DNA of 64,000 nt from Jaltomata sinuosa (GCA_003996215.1 QJPP01007235.1:248001-312000); one strand, 5' to 3'. Numbered from the stretch's first letter, positions 1-13,187 are shown. The notes: a model not told the origin generated them from the letters alone. Made by a program: numbers and translations.

Positions 1-3000
1 TGCGTCCAATGTTTTTTTGGACAAAAGTTTTTGTGGGCGTCTGTGTCGACCTATTTAATGGCACCCGTTGGTTCGGAGTGGCAAACGTGGGCCTTTTGGA
101 TTTCAAACGTGGCTCAAAATGGGAAATTGGAATTTTTTGGTTTTTTAGTGTGTTGTAGTCCATGGAATTTGTGTGATATGTGCGTCCGGTGGTTTTTTGG
201 ATGAAATTTTTTGTGGGAATCCGTGATGAACTATTTAGTGGCGTGCGATGGGTCGGAGGGGCAAACGTGGGCTTTTTGGATTTCAAACGTGGCCCAGAAC
301 GAGAAATAGGGATTTTTCAATTTTTTCGTGTGTAGTCCATGGATTTTGTGTGATATGTGCGTCCGACGTTTTTTTGGCCAAAACTTTTTGTGGGCGTTCG
401 TGACGACCTATTTAATGGCGCGCATTGGTTCGGAGGAGCAAACGTGGGCTTTTTAGATTTCAAACGTGGCCCGAAATGGGAAATAGGGACTTTTTGGTTT
501 TTTCGTGTGTTATAGTTCATGGATTTTGTGTGATATGTGCGTCAGACGGTTTTTTGGCCGAAATTTTTTGTGGGCGTCCGTGAAGACCTATTTATTGGCG
601 TGTGTTGGTTTGGAGGGGAAAATGTGGGCTTTTTTTATTTCAAACGTGGCCCGAAATAGGAAATAGAGATTTTTCGATTTCTTCGTGTGTTATAATCCAT
701 GAATTTTGTGTGATATGTGCGTCCGACAGTTTTTGGCCGCCGTGACTACCTATTTAATAGCGCGCGTTGGTTCGGAGGGGCAAACGTAGGTTTTTTGGAT
801 ATCAAACTTGGCCCGAAATGAAAAATAGGGATTTTTTCATTTTTCGTGTTTTATAGTCCATTGATTTTGTGTGATATGTGTGTTCGGCGGTTTTTTGGCC
901 AAATTTTTTTGTGGCCATTCGTGACAACCTATTTAATAGTGCGCATTAGTTCGGAGGGGCAAGCGTAGGTTTTTTGGATTTCAAACATGGCCCGCAACAA
1001 AAAATAGAGATTTTTTCATTTTTCGTGTGTTATAGTCCATGGATTTTGTGTGATATGTGCGCCCGGCAGTTTTTTGACCAAAATTTTTTGTGGGCATCCG
1101 TGATGACCTATTTAATGGCGCGCGTAGGCTCAGAGGGGAAAACGTAGGTTTTTTAGACTTCAAACGTGGCCCGGAATGGAAAATAGGGTTTTTCCCATTT
1201 TTTTCATGTGTCATAGTCTATGGATTTATTGTGATCTGTACGCCCAGTGGTTTTTTGGACAAAAATTTTTGTGGGCGTCCGTGACGACCTATTTAACGGT
1301 GCGTGTTGGTTCGGAGGGGCATACGTAGGTTTTTTGGATTTCAAACGAGGCCCAGAATGGAAAATGCGGTTTTTTTCCATTTTTTAGATTGTTATAGTCC
1401 ATGAATTTTGTGTGATATGTGCGCCCGATGGTTTTTTTGCCAAAATTTTTCTTGGGCGTCCGTGACGACCTATTTAATGGCGTGCATTGGTTTGGAGGGG
1501 CAAACGTAGGTTTTTCGGATTTCAAATGTGGCTCGGAACGAAAAAATAGGGATTTTTTTGATTTTTTTCCGTGTGTTATAGTCCATGAATTTTGTGTGAT
1601 ATGTGTTCCCGGCGGTTTTTTGGCCAATTTATTTTGTGAGAGTCCATGACGACCTATTTCATGGCGCGCTTTGGTTCATAGGAGCAAACGTAGATTTTTT
1701 AGATTTCAAACGTGGCTCGACACGGAAAATAAGGATTTTTCTATTTTTTCGTGTGTTATAGTCCATGATTTTGTGTGATATGTGCGCACAATGATTTTTT
1801 GGCCAAAACTTTTCGTGGGCGTCCGTGACGACCTATTTAATGGCGCACATTGGTTCGGAAGGGCAAATATGAATCTTTTGAATTTCAAACGTGGCTCGCA
1901 ATGAAAAATAGGAATTTTTTTCTTTTTTGTGTGCTATAGTCCATGGATTTTGTGTGATATGTGCGCCCGACAGTTTTTTAGCCAAATTTTTTTGTGGGCT
2001 TCCGTGATGACCTATTTAATCACGCACGTTAGTTCGAAGGGAAAAATATAGGTTTTTTGACTTTCAAACGTGGCCCAGGGCGGAAAATAGAGATTTTTTC
2101 ATTTTTTTTGTGTGTTATTAGTCAATGAATTTTGTGTGATATGTGCGCCCGATGGTTTCTTGGCCAAAATTTTTTGTGGGCGTCCGTGACGACCTATTTA
2201 ATGGTGTGCATTTGGTCGGAGGGGAAAATGTAGATTTTTTGAATTTCAAACGTGGTCCGAAATAAAAAATAGGGATTTTTTTATTTTTTTTCGTGTGTTA
2301 TAGTTCATGAATTTTGTGTGATATGTGCGCCCGATGATTTTTTGACAGAAATTTTTTATGGGCATTTGTGATGATCTATTTAATGGCGCGCGTCGATTCA
2401 GAGGGGCAAACATAGGTTTTTTGAATTTCAAACGTGGTCCAAAATGGAAAATAGGAATTTTTTTATTTTTTTCGTGTGTTATAGTCCATGAATTTTGTTT
2501 GATATGTGCGTTCGGCGATTTTTTGACCAAAATTTTTCATGAACGTCCGTGAAGACCTATTTAATGGCGCGCGTTGGTTTGGAGGGGCAAACATAGGTTT
2601 TTTGGATTTTTAAATGTGGCTCGGAATGAAAAATAGGGATTTTTCTATTTTTTCGTGTGTTATAGTCCATGAATTTTGTGTGATATGTGCGCACGACGGT
2701 TTTTTGGCTGAAATTTTTTGGGGGCGTTCGTGATGACCTATTTAATGGCGCACGTTAATTCGGAGGGGCAAACGTAGGTTTTTTGGATTTCAAACGTGGC
2801 CCATAACGGAAAATAGTGATTTTTTCGTTTTTCGTGTGTTATAGTCCGTGAATTTTGTGTAATATGTGCGCCCTGTGATTTTTTGGCCAAAATTTTTCGT
2901 GAGTGTCCGTGACGACCTATTTAATAGCGCGCGTTGGTTCAGAGGGACAAACATAGGTTTTTTGGATTTCAAACATAGCCCGAAATAAAAAATAGAATTT

Positions 3001-3055
3001 TTTTCATTTTTTGTGTGTTATAATTCATGAATTTTATGTGATATTTGCGCCCGAT
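1..3055. repeat. Tandem satellite array, unit about 180 bp
   Basis: A head-to-tail array of about 17 diverged copies fills the window from its first base. The landmark 'gtgtgatatgtgc' recurs at about 170, 349, 529, 709, 871, 1049, 1230, 1412 and 1595, giving spacings of 178-183 bp, with one unit near 721-881 shortened to about 161 bp by an internal deletion. Each unit holds a 'gttttttggccaaa' block, then 'gacctatttaatggcg', then 'ggatttcaaacgtggccc'. The last copy stops abruptly at 'gcgcccga' near 3055. The array continues beyond the left edge, so its true size is unknown. Short open frames inside it recur once per unit and carry no codon logic. The length matches subtelomeric or interstitial satellites of Solanum such as the roughly 180-bp potato class, but I cannot assign a named family. 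Confidence 0.95.
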
Positions 3056-4984
3056 TTATAAAAAAATTGCATTGGTTCTTAAAGAGCATGGTAATTGAAC
3101 CTTTTAGCTTCTCAATGACCAATTGATGACCTGAATTGAAATAATGGTTACTATTTAATATTTAATTAGTTAAATATTTAATTAATTTTTGATTTAGTGT
3201 AGGAACAAAATGGTAATCCAATTTTGAATATAGAAACTTTCCACTTTTAATAATATTAGTGTCTGGACACGTGCATTGCACATGTATCTCACACTAATTA
3301 GTTTAAATATTTTATCGAATAATTTCTTAAATTGTAGTCGCACTTCATGAAAATCGGCTAGAGGACATGTTTCTTATCAACTGAAAATAAAAATAAAAAA
3401 TCTGATCGTTATCTAACTAAATACCACAAATTCTTAGAGATTAGCCATCTAAAGTAAAAGAGGAAAAACAAATCATACTACTCCTATTTAACAAATACAA
3501 GCACCTCAATAGTAAGTGTTCAGCATAAAATGGAGCCTAAACTAATTTAATATGAAAAAAAAAAAAAAAAGATTACCCCGTTTATGATGCTAAGCAAAAT
3601 AAAGTGTTAGAGCAAAACAAGCCCAAATGAGAAGATCAATAATTTATAGTGAAAAAAAAGATTTTGACATAATGAAGAGGCAAGCATAAATTCTCAATTT
3701 ATGTGCACTTTAGTGCAATAAAATATTTAAAAATTATACATACTTGTTATTATCGAAGGAAGATCAAAGGCCAAAACCATTAAAACTCAAAGGTAACAAA
3801 TTATTATTGGTACTTAAAAATTCCTCCCTATTTAGTGGTAAATTAGCATAATTACTGTTTTTGTAACTGCTAAAAGATGAATAATTCTCAACACTTGCCC
3901 TGTTTAATACAACTAAGTTAAAGTTGATTAGATTTTTTTAAAGGATAAATTATTGCAGTTATATTATTATTCAATAGAAGTTTTCTTTAAGAATTTACCT
4001 TTTTGTACAAAAATATTAATAGGAGTAGTATTTACGTGAAGGGTAAAATTATCGTTCAATAGTTAATGGACATTTTGGTAATTCAACTTTTCAACTTAGG
4101 GTCTTCCCACTTTTGAAATAGTATGATATGATTACATATTCTTAGTCGTTATAGTCAGGTGTGAAAATATTTTTACTTCTTAATCATTTTCAAATTGAAA
4201 TAGGATAAAATATTTACTAATATAATCTGTAATTTTAAAATTAAGATACAATAATCAATAATGCCATAAACACAAAAATATATTACATTAACAAATGCAT
4301 CTTAACTTTAAAATCAAGAATTATAATGAAAAATATTTATCCTACTTCAATTTAGAAAAGATTAAAAAATAAAAATATTTTCTATTTTATTAGAAATTTC
4401 TTTTTTTTTATCGTTATCTAAATGAAAATTAATGATAGAGTTACTATGATTTTACATATGTGACCTATACTATTGGTTCAAAATGTACCAGGATTATTCT
4501 ATTTCAATTGATAAAATGAGATTAACAAAGAAGAAAATATTACTTTCAACTTTTTTATTCATTAAGGAATTTTAAAAGAAAAGAAACAAGAAAAGATTCT
4601 CTAAAATGATATTAAGAAACGTATGTGTTTAAAAAGAAAAGAAACAATATGTTTATGAGTAGGAAAAGGATATTTTTGACCCAATTAAGTAACAATAAAG
4701 GCATTTTTGGACCAAACGATTAACTGAGGTATTTTTGTTCAATTTCACGTAGTTTAAGGACTGTTTTGATTGTTTTCCGTTAAAAATAAGTATGAAAAAT
4801 AAACACAGTAGAGAAGAAGTCATGCTGAGAACAATGAAGAAGAGAACAGTAAACACACACAAAAAAAAATGATAACCGAAGCAAATGAACATCAGAAAAT
4901 ACTAATATCGAAGAATAAAATAGTAATAGAGTAATGATAACAATACTAAAAATGAAACTATACAACGCTCGACCTATTAACATT
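3056..4984. other. AT-rich intergenic spacer
   Basis: I see no coding frame with protein-like composition here. The stretch is AT-rich with homopolymer runs (an A run near 3554). Around 3210-3250 and again around 4076-4120 there is a related motif with 'ggtaat...ttcccacttttgaa' character, in the same orientation, which could be ends of an old insertion, but the similarity is too weak to call an element. Confidence 0.5.
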
Positions 4985-5145
4985 CTACCCTAATCCTTGA
5001 AGTCGACGTCCATATCTTCCTATATGGGGTCATGTCCTCGGTAAGCTATATGCGAATCTATCTCCTTTCTAATCAACTCTCCCCAAGACTTCTTCGATCT
5101 ACTTCTTCCTTTCCTTACCTAGCCAACCTCTCACTCCTTCTTACA
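4985..5145 (-). mobile_element. LINE ORF2 C-terminal relic
   Basis: Read on the minus strand, the stretch encodes a broken basic segment of the kind 'SKKSWGELIRKEI' followed by a degraded 'EDM' motif and then a stop. Those are hallmarks of the end of ORF2 in plant L1-type LINEs that are common in Solanaceae. Several stops interrupt it. It is a dead 3' fragment, about 0.5 kb from the 3' end of the WEB gene. Confidence 0.6.
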
Positions 5146-5694
5146 GGAAAATCTATGTATCCTATCTTCACATTTCTGGAATCATCCATCTTCGTCTCCC
5201 TTATCTTGTTCACTACAGAGATCAAATACTAATTTTAAAGTAAAAACCTATTCTGCCAAAAAAAAAAAAATTATGGTCAAATGAGTCCTTAATTAGTAAT
5301 TATACCATCATCTCTTCTCCTTCTTCTCTTGTTTAAATCCTCTGGTATTCAAAATTCACTTATACCACTAATTTAAGTTCACATCACATAGGACCAATAA
5401 AGGAGAAAGGATTTTACAAGCTTCTCTTTGCTAACTCCAAAAGGAAAAGAACATATTAGCAAGAGGAAGTAACCCCCCCAAAAAAAAGACTCATATTTTT
5501 CCTTTTTCAATGGAAGTCAAGGATATTATTATTATAGGAGACAATTGTATATAACTCTAAGAACTTGCAGACACACAATAAATACCAAAAGTGAAAGGGG
5601 AAGGAAAATTGCTGCTCCACAGGTTTCAGATATACACAACACAATCCATGGCATATAGACCAGTTCCTCTCCACCACACATTTTGCACAAAGTG
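5146..5694 (-). other. 3' flank and probable 3' UTR of the WEB gene
   Basis: No separate gene is visible. The part nearest the stop codon at 5695 is the likely 3' UTR of the WEB protein gene on the minus strand. An A-rich tract lies at 5260-5272 and a C-run/A-run at 5474-5487. Confidence 0.45.
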
Positions 5695-8284
5695 TTACCA
5701 AACAGGCTTCTCTCCAGGCAGATATGATGGAGAACTTCCCTCTACTTGGTTTTTCTTCTTGTGGAAAATGCCACTGATATTAGGCATCAATACCTTCTTA
5801 TTTGACACTGATGTCTTTGCTTTCTGCAACTTGCGCGTTTCCGTTATCTTCTCTTGTGTGTTTTGCTTCTTGGTTTCAACAGGTGGGTGCATCTTTGAAT
5901 TTGACTCCACGAATTTCTCCGATGGCTTCTCCTTCTGAACTGTGTAACTTTGAGGAGATGATCCGTAGTTCATATGTGTTTCAGCAAGAATACGAGAAGC
6001 TGCCTCAGCTGCCTTCTTTTGCTCACGTTCCCGCCACCTTCTAAGCTCCCCTTCTACGGCTTTCTTGGCAGCTTCTGCCATCTCTGCCTTCTTCAAGGCT
6101 TCCTGAGTAGCGTTTTTTATATCGTCAATCTCCTTCTGAGTAGCCTCCAATTTCTTGAGGGCCTCATTCTCACTTGCTTTCACGGCCTCTACCTGAGCCA
6201 TTGCGGCTCCCAACCTTATTTCTGCTAAATTATCAAATTCTTCAACTTTACGGCTCAATGAGTCAAACTCATCTTTTGATAAAGTGATACGAGCACCAGA
6301 CTCAGAAGTTGAGGATCGTGCAGCTGTGGTTTTTTCAGATAAAATCTTAATTTGATCACGAGCCCCAGCCTCAGCTGATTTTGCTTCTTCAGCCTCTTCC
6401 ATCGCTACTTTAAGCTTCTTTTCTGCTTCTTCAAGCGCCATTCTAGTGGCTTCAGCTTCTTTCTTTAATTCTTCTGCTTGCATTTTCATCTCTTCAGCTT
6501 CAAGCTTGGCGTTTTCAGTCTCCAAGGTCAGCTGGTGGAGAGTAGAGATCATTTCTTCAGAAGCACCTCTTGCTTTAGCTTCTCCTGCAACTGCTACTTC
6601 AAGCTCGGATTTGGCTTTCCGGAGCTTGACATGCAGACTCCCGGCAAGTGATTCTGTCTCTGCCTCCTTCTCCTTCAGATCAGAATGTTCTTTCTTGATA
6701 TTCTCCAGGTCCAGTTTAAGGGTCTCCACCAATGTTTGGAGAGTATTCTCTTCTTCTACGACCTTATGCAGTGATTCCTTAGCATCATACAGCTCTGCAG
6801 TAACCACTTTCACCTTATCAAGGTCAGAAGACTTCGCACTGTCCATCTCTTTCCTCAAAGCTTCAATTTCAGACATTGTTTCAGCTAACTGTGCTTCAAG
6901 ACTCTTGGCTAAATCTGCATCAGTCTCTTTCTTCAAAACGAGTAACTTCCCTGCTGACTCTTCAAGTTTAGCCTTGTAGGACTGCTTCTGGACATCCTTT
7001 TCAGCATAAATCTTTGCTTCCTCTTCCCGCTCATGCACACAGGCTAGTTTTAGCTGATCAACTGACTCGTGGATAGCTGCTATTTCCTTGGAGAGCTCAC
7101 TAGCTCTTTCCATGTTTGCTTTGGCCGTACGCTCAGCTTCTGCTGCCTGCTCAATAGCGCCAGCTTTTTCTTCCATAAATGTATTACAATCCTGGCGGAT
7201 TTTCCTCAGCTCTTTTTTTGCTTTATCAAGATCAGCTATTTCAGCCATATAATTTTCTCTTGCAGTTTCCAGATCCACTTTCCAAGTACCATCATTCCCT
7301 ACTACAGAGCCATCATTTGGTGCTTCAAGTTGGTTCACCTGACTCTTTGCTGTTTCTGTTGCCTTGACAGCCAAATCCTTCGACTCACAAGCAATTTTAA
7401 GCTTTTTGGTGAGGTCATCAACAGTCCGTTTTGCCCTTTCAAGCTCAGCAAGTGCTTGGCCTCTAGTGGTTTCGGCATTTTTCAACTGTTCCTTCAACTT
7501 GTTCAGCTCTTTCTGGGTTAAGTGAAGCCGTGTTTCTTTTGCCAGTACCCTCTGAAAGCAAGACAAGAAAGGGTACTTAGGTGAGGCTATTTGATTGCAG
7601 TCTCTGAACACTAACCAATGCTTAGGTGTAAAAAGTTTTTGTATTCATCCACTTCAGTACTCTAAAGACTCAATTATGAGCGTATTTAGTGAAAAAGCTC
7701 TGACACTCTAAAATGAAGCAGCAAATAATTCTGAACACTCCGAAGTCATTAACTACCATGTGAAAACATTTGAATAAAGAAAGAAAGAAGATGCTTCAAG
7801 GACACATATACCAGACAAAAGTTCAATGTGAAGATGGAGATGCATGCACACACAAATCTCTATGACAGCATGACTTACTTGATGTAAAAGACAAATTACA
7901 ACTTACAAAAATATTAGTGTGTTTTGCCAGACAAAAGGAAACTTTTCTTAGAACATTCTCTAACTTTTCCCTGTTTAATAAGTTATTAATTCAATCTTAA
8001 TCATAAAACAAATATTTACCACAAACAGTGCAGATAAAGTCAGTCACAATAAAAACACCAAGCTTCCCCAATCATAATAACGATATACATAATTGAACCA
8101 CAGTATCGTTTACCTCTGCGGACTGAGGTCTTGGCTTCCTGATTGCAGGTTTTTCCCCTGAGAATGCACCTTCCCCAAACAAGTTAACAGCATCTTTGAC
8201 AGACTGGAACGGTGCACTTGTATCTATCTCTCCAACTTGTACTTTTGGAGATCCAGTAGGTTTTTTGCGGTCTTTTGAAACCAT
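5695..8284 (-). CDS. WEB family (DUF827) coiled-coil protein, At5g55860/TREPH1-like
   Basis: Two coding exons, 8284-8114 and 7551-5695, join in phase 0 across a 562-bp GT-AG intron to give 675 residues. Exon 1 carries the conserved start 'GEIDTSAPFQSVKDAV', followed by 'LFGE', typical of the WEB (weak chloroplast movement under blue light) family; the exon 1/2 junction reads SAE-RVLAKET. Residues of roughly 60-560 are an almost uninterrupted coiled coil rich in E, K, A and L. The C-terminus is basic and conserved ('MPNISGIFHKKKNQ' then 'SPSYLPGEKPVW'). The closest Arabidopsis protein I recall is At5g55860, reported as the touch-regulated phosphoprotein TREPH1; the family acts as cytoplasmic scaffolds in chloroplast movement and mechanical responses. 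Phosphorylation here is inference. The ATG is followed at once by the family N-terminus, so the start is secure. The open frame upstream of 7551 is intron. Confidence 0.93.
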
Positions 8285-10435
8285 ATTTTAATCTTTTAAA
8301 CAGAATCACCTACCAAGAAAAAGCAAAGCAAAGTTTACTGGGAGTGACCGAAAACACAGACAGAATTCTCAACATTGTGGATAAGAGTAGCACAGAAGCT
8401 TGAGATACCAGTTTGCAAGTGGTCATCATGCAATACAAGCTAGGTATATTTAACATCTGTGTCCTCCTTTTACTTGAAAATTAACTTTTACCTCCCCTTT
8501 TAGTGATTCTCCTCATTGAATTATAGTACAGCTAGGATGAGTACAGCTTGAAAAGCACATAAGTCTACATTGAAAAGCAAACACTAGATCATGCAAGCAG
8601 TTCTGAGATTAGGGAAGATTTGAAAGCGTAATCCAGAACTTAATGAAAAGACGATGGAGAAATTGAACCTATGGAAGAAAAGTTGAAATTCTTTTCCTTA
8701 TGACACTTTTCCCCCTTCCCCAAGGATACTGAACCGTAACTTCATGTGTATAAGCTACAGTGATCCTTGTTATACCGTGTTGAAAAGATGAGACATAGGC
8801 ATCACTGCGTCATACAGAATCTTCAAATTACAGTGCAATCGGAAAAGACCACATGTACATGCCAAAAAGTTGCACATATCCATATTTGGGATAAGTACCT
8901 GTAATTGTACACGAGTACATGCAACATTGATATGAAATATAGGTGGTACCGTTCTAGAGTGATACCCGGTAAAGAGAATTAAATGTCAAATATTGTCTTA
9001 AAGACTTGAGCTTTCAGATGTCCACTACATTTAACCATCAATCTTGTTGTTAAGCCAGCCAAGTTGAAATGTCGTATCATTTGACCTTAACACAAAAAAG
9101 CATTATTCTTAAGGTTTTAGATGTATGTGTATTTGCCATTTTGCAGCAGCAGGTTGCTTCAACTAGGTGCATGATACGTTCCAATTTTAGGTACTCATCC
9201 ATTCCACCTGCCACTACTACAACTTATTTGCTATTAGCAGGTGGAAGAATCCACAGAGATGAGAATCTTATCAAGCATTCTTTCCTGCTCTTTGGAGCTA
9301 CATGAACGGAAAGACGTCTCCTTTTCATCACATTGAGGAGAATATGTTGTTTTCAACTTCTCTTTCATCTGGACAATGACATGTCAAGTTATACTCAGAA
9401 AGCTGTGAGTAACTGAGTATACATGATTTGCCAGAAAAAAAAGAGAAAGAGGTGTGTGTGCAGGGGGAAATGTCTATAAAATGAACTTAATTCCTCAAAA
9501 TGGATTAGTCTAATCACCAATTCAAGCCACTGCAAGCGCAAGATCACCACCTAATTAAACCTTCGAAGTTCCCTATATGACAACAAGATAATATGAGTTT
9601 TTTTTACCAGTGACAAAAAGATAATGATTTGAAAATGATAATAGCCACCCTAGATTAACGCTCAACTGAGTTATGTTGTTGTTTCTCAAGTTAAAAGGAA
9701 AACACTATACTGAGCTCTGCATTTGTCTATCTAATGGTGCAAAAGTATGAAGATGTCAAAATCACCTAGAAGTAGTTGTCCCTCCACGACATACTACTGC
9801 AGGTATTACATTGAGTCTTTCGCTGGAGATTGCAACAATCAAATTAGCTTAATCAAATCTTTAAATACTTCCCAACACAATAAGGTTTTCTTGTGACTGA
9901 TTACATTTCAAACCTTGTTGTCTAAGATCTGGATTCTAATTTTGTACCGGGTCGCTGACAAGGTTTAGAATAGACTAGGAGAGATATAGTAAGGTCCAAT
10001 GTACTCCATTTCTATTTGACACAAAATGGCAAGGAAAATCAAATTTTGCTAGTTTGACTTTACTGGATATAACTAATCAGCATATAAATGGAAAACTGAA
10101 TAAACTTCACAAAAATAGAAACCGGAAACTTCCCAAACTAGAACCAAATTTATCTAGGTGTATCCAGTATCACGGATTGCTAATATCTACTAAGCATTCA
10201 TTTTTGAAAGTAAAACAACAGAGAAACAGAAGCCACGGTGACCACGGAAGACAGTACATCTACAACCATGTCGACTAAGCAATAAAATGAGTTATTTCAA
10301 TCCTAAGGAAACAATCAGCATAGAATGCATATACTAGCATGTCTTGACGTTTATTGGTAGACTAAATTTGAAGTCTGTTATTGGTAAATAGTTAGAGACA
10401 TCTAGAAAATCAATTCAGTGCATAGAATTGCAGAT

Positions 10436-10563
10436 GTACACTATGTTGCTCGAACTCTTCAAAAATGTCAACAGGTGCGTATCGGATTCTCCAAAAGTAG
10501 TGTATTTTTGGAGAATCTGACACAGGTGCAGCATCAAAAGTGAAGAGTCCGCGCAACTTAGGA
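10436..10563. mobile_element. Palindromic MITE ('ctcgaactcttcaaaaatgt' family)
   Basis: The left arm 'ttgctcgaactcttcaaaaatgtcaacaggtgcg' pairs with the right arm near 10520-10562, whose reverse complement reads 'gcgcggactcttcacttttgatgctgcacctg', with a further paired core 'tctccaaaaatac' in the middle. The whole element is one imperfect hairpin of about 128 bp. A second, shorter copy lies at 23563-23646. I recognise it as a very abundant Solanum MITE. It sits in the WEB leader intron. Confidence 0.75.
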
Positions 10564-10683
10564 TGTACATATATCTATTCCTGAGAGGCTCTATGCACCT
10601 TAGTGAGTGAAAAGCATGTAATTCTACCGATGGGCGCAAAATTATGAAACTCAGTAAAAATAGAAAAACACAATTGTGCCTCA

Positions 10684-10895
10684 ATTGCAAACTCATCCAA
10701 AAGCAACAACAACAACACCCCAGTGTGATCCCACAAAGGGGGTCTCGATTGCAAACTCATCCAAAAGCAACAACAACAACACCCCAGTGTGATCCCACAA
10801 AGGGGGTCTCGGAAGGGTAGAGTGTACGCAAACCTTATCTCTACCTCGCAGAGATAGAGAGGTTGTTTCCGGTAGACGCTCAGCTTAAATGATGC
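10684..10895 (-). mobile_element. SolS-type SINE with a 64-bp internal tandem duplication
   Basis: The sequence ends on the left in (CAA)n, i.e. a TTG tail on the minus strand, and carries 'cccagtgtgatcccacaaagggggtctc...gggtagagtgtacgcaaaccttatctctacc...gaggttgtttccggtagacgctcagctt', the 3' part of a SolS-like SINE. The first 64 bp are duplicated exactly in tandem (10684-10747 and 10748-10811). It lies within the WEB leader intron. Confidence 0.8.
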
Positions 10896-11600
10896 CTGCC
10901 ATACAGTTTGAAAAAAAGAAGAAGAGGATAATCCAAAAGCAATATCCAATTAAAAACCAGTAACATAAGTACTAGTTTATAATCATCAAGAGGCATAAGC
11001 ATGAAAAAGACAATCATTACATTTCTCAATTACCACTTAAACAACCAGAACAACAACAACAAAAACAACAACATGGACTAAATTCTACCCACCAATTCTA
11101 ATAAAGACTTCAACTTTAACTGTCTTTCAGCACAAATTCAACAATAATAGCAGTAAAGAAGAAGAAAGAGAGTGAAAAGGGGCTCACCTAATTGATAACT
11201 CGATGAGAAAGCCCTAAACATCCATAAACCCTAGTAAATCTTCAACCTTTTGACTCCCCAAAAGGGTAGAATATGCAGCAGCAAATTAGGCCAAAGTGGT
11301 TGACCAAATACCCACAAACTAAATCCCCCCAAATCCACAATACTTTTACAAGTCAATCAACATAAACCCAAGAACCAAACAGCAAACAAGAATGTCCCAA
11401 ACAACAATCTTTCTTTCACAATCTTAAACCCTTAAGAGAAAGATAGTTCCTTTACGTGGTCTAAAGATAATAATGAAAAAAAGAAAAGGAAAAACTGAAA
11501 CATGGGTAGTTGCAATAAGCAAAAATAATAATAATTCAAACAGTAAAAAGACAGGAATCTTGAATTGTTCAAGTGCAGAGAGAAAGAGAGATGGTGTGGA

Positions 11601-12990
11601 AGTTAACAAAAGCTACTAAAAAAAGAAAAGGGTGTATGTGTTGAAAGACAAATATAATGTATACTACAACTATGAGCTAATCAGAGAGGAGAGAGAGGAA
11701 AGAGAGAGGACAAGTCCAAGTCAGCAAAATGGCACCGTCCAAATGCTGACTCTGTCTTTGAGCACGCAAAGGTGAATAAAGAGAAAATGAAGGAGAAAAA
11801 GTTTAACAAAGATTGGCTTGCCATACATAGAAAAAATTTTACTTCAACAAAATTTTCAATGGTTGAGTAATTGCTTAGATATTTAATTACAATTTGTGTT
11901 AGTTGAGTGCACACAAAAAATGTACAAAATTTGAATCGAATATCATAGCCTGAATATCTAAATGAAATTTAATGATAAGTTTATTACATTGTCTCCATAT
12001 TAATTCATTTTTCCATATAGATATACCATCATCAATTACCTAGAATCGAAGTAGACAAGTTTACACTCTTAGGTCAAGTTTTTTTTTTTTGGTATGTCAC
12101 CTATTGTTAGGTTTTGATTTATTTGGATGTGTGTCGTTGACCATAAGATCGATGATTTTAATATAAACAATATCCTTACTTTCATGAAGTAAATGTAAAA
12201 TTTATATACACATCATTTTTTTACAAATTTCACATATAAAATTATATTGAATATATCGTTGTTGGTAGTAAGACCTTAATTATAAGACCAAATAAAAGGT
12301 GAAACACCTTATACCATGAATTTTCTTTCATTTTTAATCTAAAATGTAGCTTGTAGATGATGAATTGTTGATGCTAATCCCTTTTCATTTTTCTAATTTG
12401 TCAAATGTGAAAGAAGAAGTGCTTAATTAATCTAAGAAAGTTAGTTTGTCCCTACTTGATAGGCATAATTTGAAGGGTCCCTACAAACTATCTCAACAAT
12501 ATACTTTGCATGGGAACTTATATCGACTATTCATTTCATAGGCCCAGTGACAGCAAATTAGGCACATCACCAACTTTAATTTACACATTGATGATAACGT
12601 AACTAATCAAGAAAATTTTACAAACAATAATATTATATTTTAGCCTCAAGTAAATTAATTGAAATCGATTATATGAATTCTCGTTTCGTCATAGGTGTGA
12701 GCTTACTTACATTATTGGTCCCAAATCAAGATATGAAATAAAGGTTACGATTAACTAGCTATAGCTGCAACATACGTATAATAAAGAGAGTTTTAACTTT
12801 ACATATTTTATTCTTTAGCGCCTGTCCTTTAAACACAACTATTATCTATATATAAAAAATGTATATAGGTTACATAACCAGCTAACCAACAAGCACGACC
12901 ATGTCAATAACATATCAAATATATAGTTAAATAAGTGACAAGTTCGAAAAGCCTTCAAATATATGGTGTATCACTACACTCTTCTTCCTC
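11601..12990. other. Intergenic spacer
   Basis: No gene is visible. The stretch is AT-rich, with short purine-rich runs ('gagagaggagagagaggaaagagagagg', cut short here, near 11684-11710) that could be part of the WEB promoter or 5' UTR. Confidence 0.4.
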
Positions 12991-12994
12991 GGCC

Positions 12995-13187
12995 TCCGGG
13001 GCGGAGCTATATATAGTCGAGGGGTTTATCCGAACCCCCTTCGACGAAAAATTACACTATTTATACATAGTAAAAATTATTATTCTTATATATATAGTAG
13101 GTGTTGAACTCCCTTTGACTTCTTGATGTGTTTACTTATTTATATTTTAAACCCCCTCAATAAATATCCTGGCTCCGCAACTGCTCG
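12995..13187. mobile_element. hAT-like MITE ('ggggcggagcta' family)
   Basis: The element opens with 'ggggcggagctatatata' and closes with 'atcctggctccgcaact', so its ends are inverted. The interior 'tccgaacccccttcgacgaaaaattacac...tgttgaactccctttgacttcttgatgtg' is the body of a very common Solanum MITE. I did not identify a clean target duplication. Confidence 0.7.

Larger units (their letters stand above)
8285..11600 (-). other. 5' leader exon and 2.9-kb leader intron of the WEB gene
   Basis: Just upstream of the ATG at 8284 the minus strand reads 'tttcttggtag|gtgattctg', a good acceptor at 8310. Upstream, near 11187, the minus strand reads 'attag|gtgagccccttttc', a good donor that ends a pyrimidine- and 'aaaccctag'-rich stretch of the kind found in plant 5' UTRs. 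I infer an untranslated first exon from about 11600 to 11188 and a leader intron 11187-8310. The intron contains a palindromic MITE and a SINE, listed separately. No other gene is visible in 8310-10430. Transcript data are needed for the exact transcription start. Confidence 0.6.

Noticed and set aside
317..2972. Repeated open frames of 60-112 codons inside the first 3 kb
   Set aside because: They recur once per 180-bp satellite unit, on both strands, and reflect the repeat rather than genes.
6446..6979. 177-codon plus-strand frame, rich in Ser
   Set aside because: It is the antisense of the WEB coiled-coil exon; Glu and Lys codons read backwards give Ser and Phe.
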